Source: Acidovorax sp. (GTDB taxonomy: Bacteria > Pseudomonadota > Gammaproteobacteria > Burkholderiales > Burkholderiaceae_C). From it: a stretch of 6,380 nt of DNA. The translations under genes were made by a program, and so were the position numbers. The first letter of the stretch is position 1; every line of letters begins with the position of its first letter. This document shows positions 5,392-6,380 of the stretch, piece after piece. Location of the stretch: contig JASLFM010000224.1 in assembly GCA_030150585.1 (NCBI GenBank), positions 1 to 6,380 of the forward strand, read 5' to 3'. The notes beneath the pieces were generated by a model. The model was not told the DNA's origin. It saw nothing but the letters and a program-made list of their open reading frames with translations, and searched no databases.

Positions 5392-5889
5392 ATGGCCCAC
5401 CACGTGCTCGCTGTCTACCCCGGAACCTTCGACCCCATTACGCTGGGGCACGAAGACGTTGTGCGCCGGGCGGCACAGCTGTTTGGTGAGGTGATCGTGG
5501 CCGTGGCCGCAGGCCACCACAAGAAAACCCTGTTCAGCCTGGACGAGCGTGTGGCCATGGTGCGCGAGGCGGTGAAGCCCTACCCGCAGGTGCGCGTGGA
5601 GAGCTTCTCGGGCCTGGTGCGCGACTTCGTCGTCGCGCGCGGCGGCAAGGCCATGGTGCGGGGCCTGCGCGCGGTGACCGACTTCGACTACGAATTCCAG
5701 CTCGCAGGCATGAACCGCAGCCTCATGCCCGACGTGGAAACGGTGTTCCTCACGCCGAGCGACCGCTTCCAGTTCATCAGCAGCACTTTCGTGCGCGAGA
5801 TCGCGACGCTGGGCGGCGAGGTGGACAAGTTCGTCTCGCCCGCGGTGTTGCAGCGCCTCACCCAGAAGGTCCGCGACTCCGCGGCCTGA
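5392..5889 (+). CDS. coaD: CoaD, phosphopantetheine adenylyltransferase
   Basis: CoaD joins ATP and 4'-phosphopantetheine to give dephospho-CoA and pyrophosphate, the fourth and normally controlled step of coenzyme A synthesis in the cytoplasm. The protein has 165 residues, normal for the family. It shows the nucleotidyltransferase start YPGTFDPITLGH (9-20) with the T-x-G-H motif at 17-20, the Lys pair 44-45 before the LDERV segment, RGLR (90-93), the DFDYE block (97-101) and the C-terminal ISSTFVRE motif (129-136), which contacts ATP. ATG 5392 is supported by AGGAGA at 5377-5382, nine bases upstream. It follows rsmD by 70 bp, a common pairing in bacteria, but the leader holds a strong hairpin, so it may have its own promoter or be modulated there. 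Its stop is 8 bp from the stop of the convergent gene. Confidence 0.97.
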   Translation: MAHHVLAVYPGTFDPITLGHEDVVRRAAQLFGEVIVAVAAGHHKKTLFSLDERVAMVREAVKPYPQVRVESFSGLVRDFVVARGGKAMVRGLRAVTDFDYEFQLAGMNRSLMPDVETVFLTPSDRFQFISSTFVREIATLGGEVDKFVSPAVLQRLTQKVRDSAA

Positions 5890-5897
5890 TCGCGGCG

Positions 5898-6380
5898 CTA
5901 CTGGCGCACCAGCCCGTGCACGAAGCGCAGCTTGGCCAGTGCGCCGGGTGAGGGGGCGAACGGGTAAGCGTCTTGCTGGCCCAGGCTGCGGTTCAGGCTG
6001 TTGAGCATGAGCGTGAGTGGCACCCATTGGCGCACCATGGCGTCGAAATCGGGCGGAGAGGGCGAGAACGGGTCTTGCACGTGCTGGCGCTGCGGGGCTG
6101 TGGCGTGGGGCACGGTGAGCGCGGCCTGGTAGCTGGCCGCCGTTTCGAGCAGGTCCACCATGTGCAGGTAATGGGCCCAGGTTTCAGCCCAGTCCTCCCA
6201 AGGGTGGGCGGCCGCGTAGGCGCTCACGTGGCGGGCCTGCCAGTCCGTGGCTCCTGGGGGCTTGGCGTAGTGGGCTTGCAGTGCCGCTGCATAGTCCGTG
6301 CGTTCGTCGCCGAACAGTGCACGAAAGGACTCCAGCGCGGGCGTGCCCTGCACCAGCTGGTCCCAGAAGTAGTGCCCTGA
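5898..6380 (-). CDS. Putative zinc-binding metallopeptidase (Peptidase_Mx, PF15887-like), 5' part missing
   Basis: The 3' part of a gene that starts beyond base 6380; 160 residues plus a TAG stop (5900-5898) are visible. The first visible residues, SGHYFWDQLV, are the end of the HExxH-type motif H-E-x-G-H-Y-x-W-D of this family. The catalytic His-Glu lies just outside, and the second His is encoded at 6374-6372. Further conserved blocks are FRALFGDER (visible residues 19-27) and HPWEDWAETWAHYLHMVD (59-76). Family members usually begin with a zinc ribbon, which would be outside the window. They are predicted to be metallopeptidases, but I know of no confirmed substrate. GTG 6353 is in frame but internal to the motif, so it is not the start. 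The gene converges with coaD. Confidence 0.85.
   Translation of the reverse strand, partial: SGHYFWDQLVQGTPALESFRALFGDERTDYAAALQAHYAKPPGATDWQARHVSAYAAAHPWEDWAETWAHYLHMVDLLETAASYQAALTVPHATAPQRQHVQDPFSPSPPDFDAMVRQWVPLTLMLNSLNRSLGQQDAYPFAPSPGALAKLRFVHGLVRQ

Noticed and set aside
5879..5895. A 5-bp GC stem (CCGCG/CGCGG) around the coaD stop as a terminator.
   Set aside because: The stem is short, the loop is 7 bases, and no T-run follows on either strand.

Overview
The window is GC-rich, tightly packed bacterial chromosome. Its gene order and the protein sequences (an FtsY with a long Pro/Ala linker, two M16 proteases, RsmD, CoaD) point to a beta-proteobacterium of the order Burkholderiales, most likely Comamonadaceae (Acidovorax/Alicycliphilus/Comamonas type). 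This assignment rests on recognition, not on a database search. Most of the window is core chromosome. I do not see a phage, CRISPR array, transposon or complete undescribed system.

Layout, left to right. Bases 1-92 hold the 3' end of a DUF1428 (YbaA-like) gene on +. Bases 93-335 form a gap of lower GC with a perfect hairpin and, on the minus strand, what looks like the first codons of a lost GNAT acetyltransferase. cutA (336-656, +) runs tail to tail into ftsY (657-1883, -), with no base between their stop codons. ftsY and the first M16 protease gene (1912-3348, +) diverge from a gap of only 28 bp that contains an inverted repeat. The plus-strand run then continues as M16 protease 1, M16-like protein 2 (3367-4716), rsmD (4713-5321, overlapping the previous stop by 4 bp) and coaD (5392-5889, after a 70-bp leader with a GC-rich hairpin). 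The right edge holds the 3' part of a convergent gene for a putative zinc-binding metallopeptidase (5898-6380, -) that continues past the window.

The two M16 proteins look like the halves of one exported heterodimeric zinc protease. The first keeps the complete zinc site but has lost the Arg/Tyr substrate-binding pair. The second has lost every zinc ligand but keeps the Arg/Tyr pair at the canonical spacing. The other genes are housekeeping: FtsY (SRP receptor), RsmD (16S rRNA m2G966 methyltransferase), CoaD (fourth step of CoA synthesis) and CutA.

The most unusual feature is at the start of the second M16 gene. Its first ~60 bases, which encode most of the signal peptide, are AT-rich, use rare codons and resemble a dispersed palindromic intergenic repeat that I recall from Comamonadaceae genomes. 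This suggests that an export signal evolved from a repeat.
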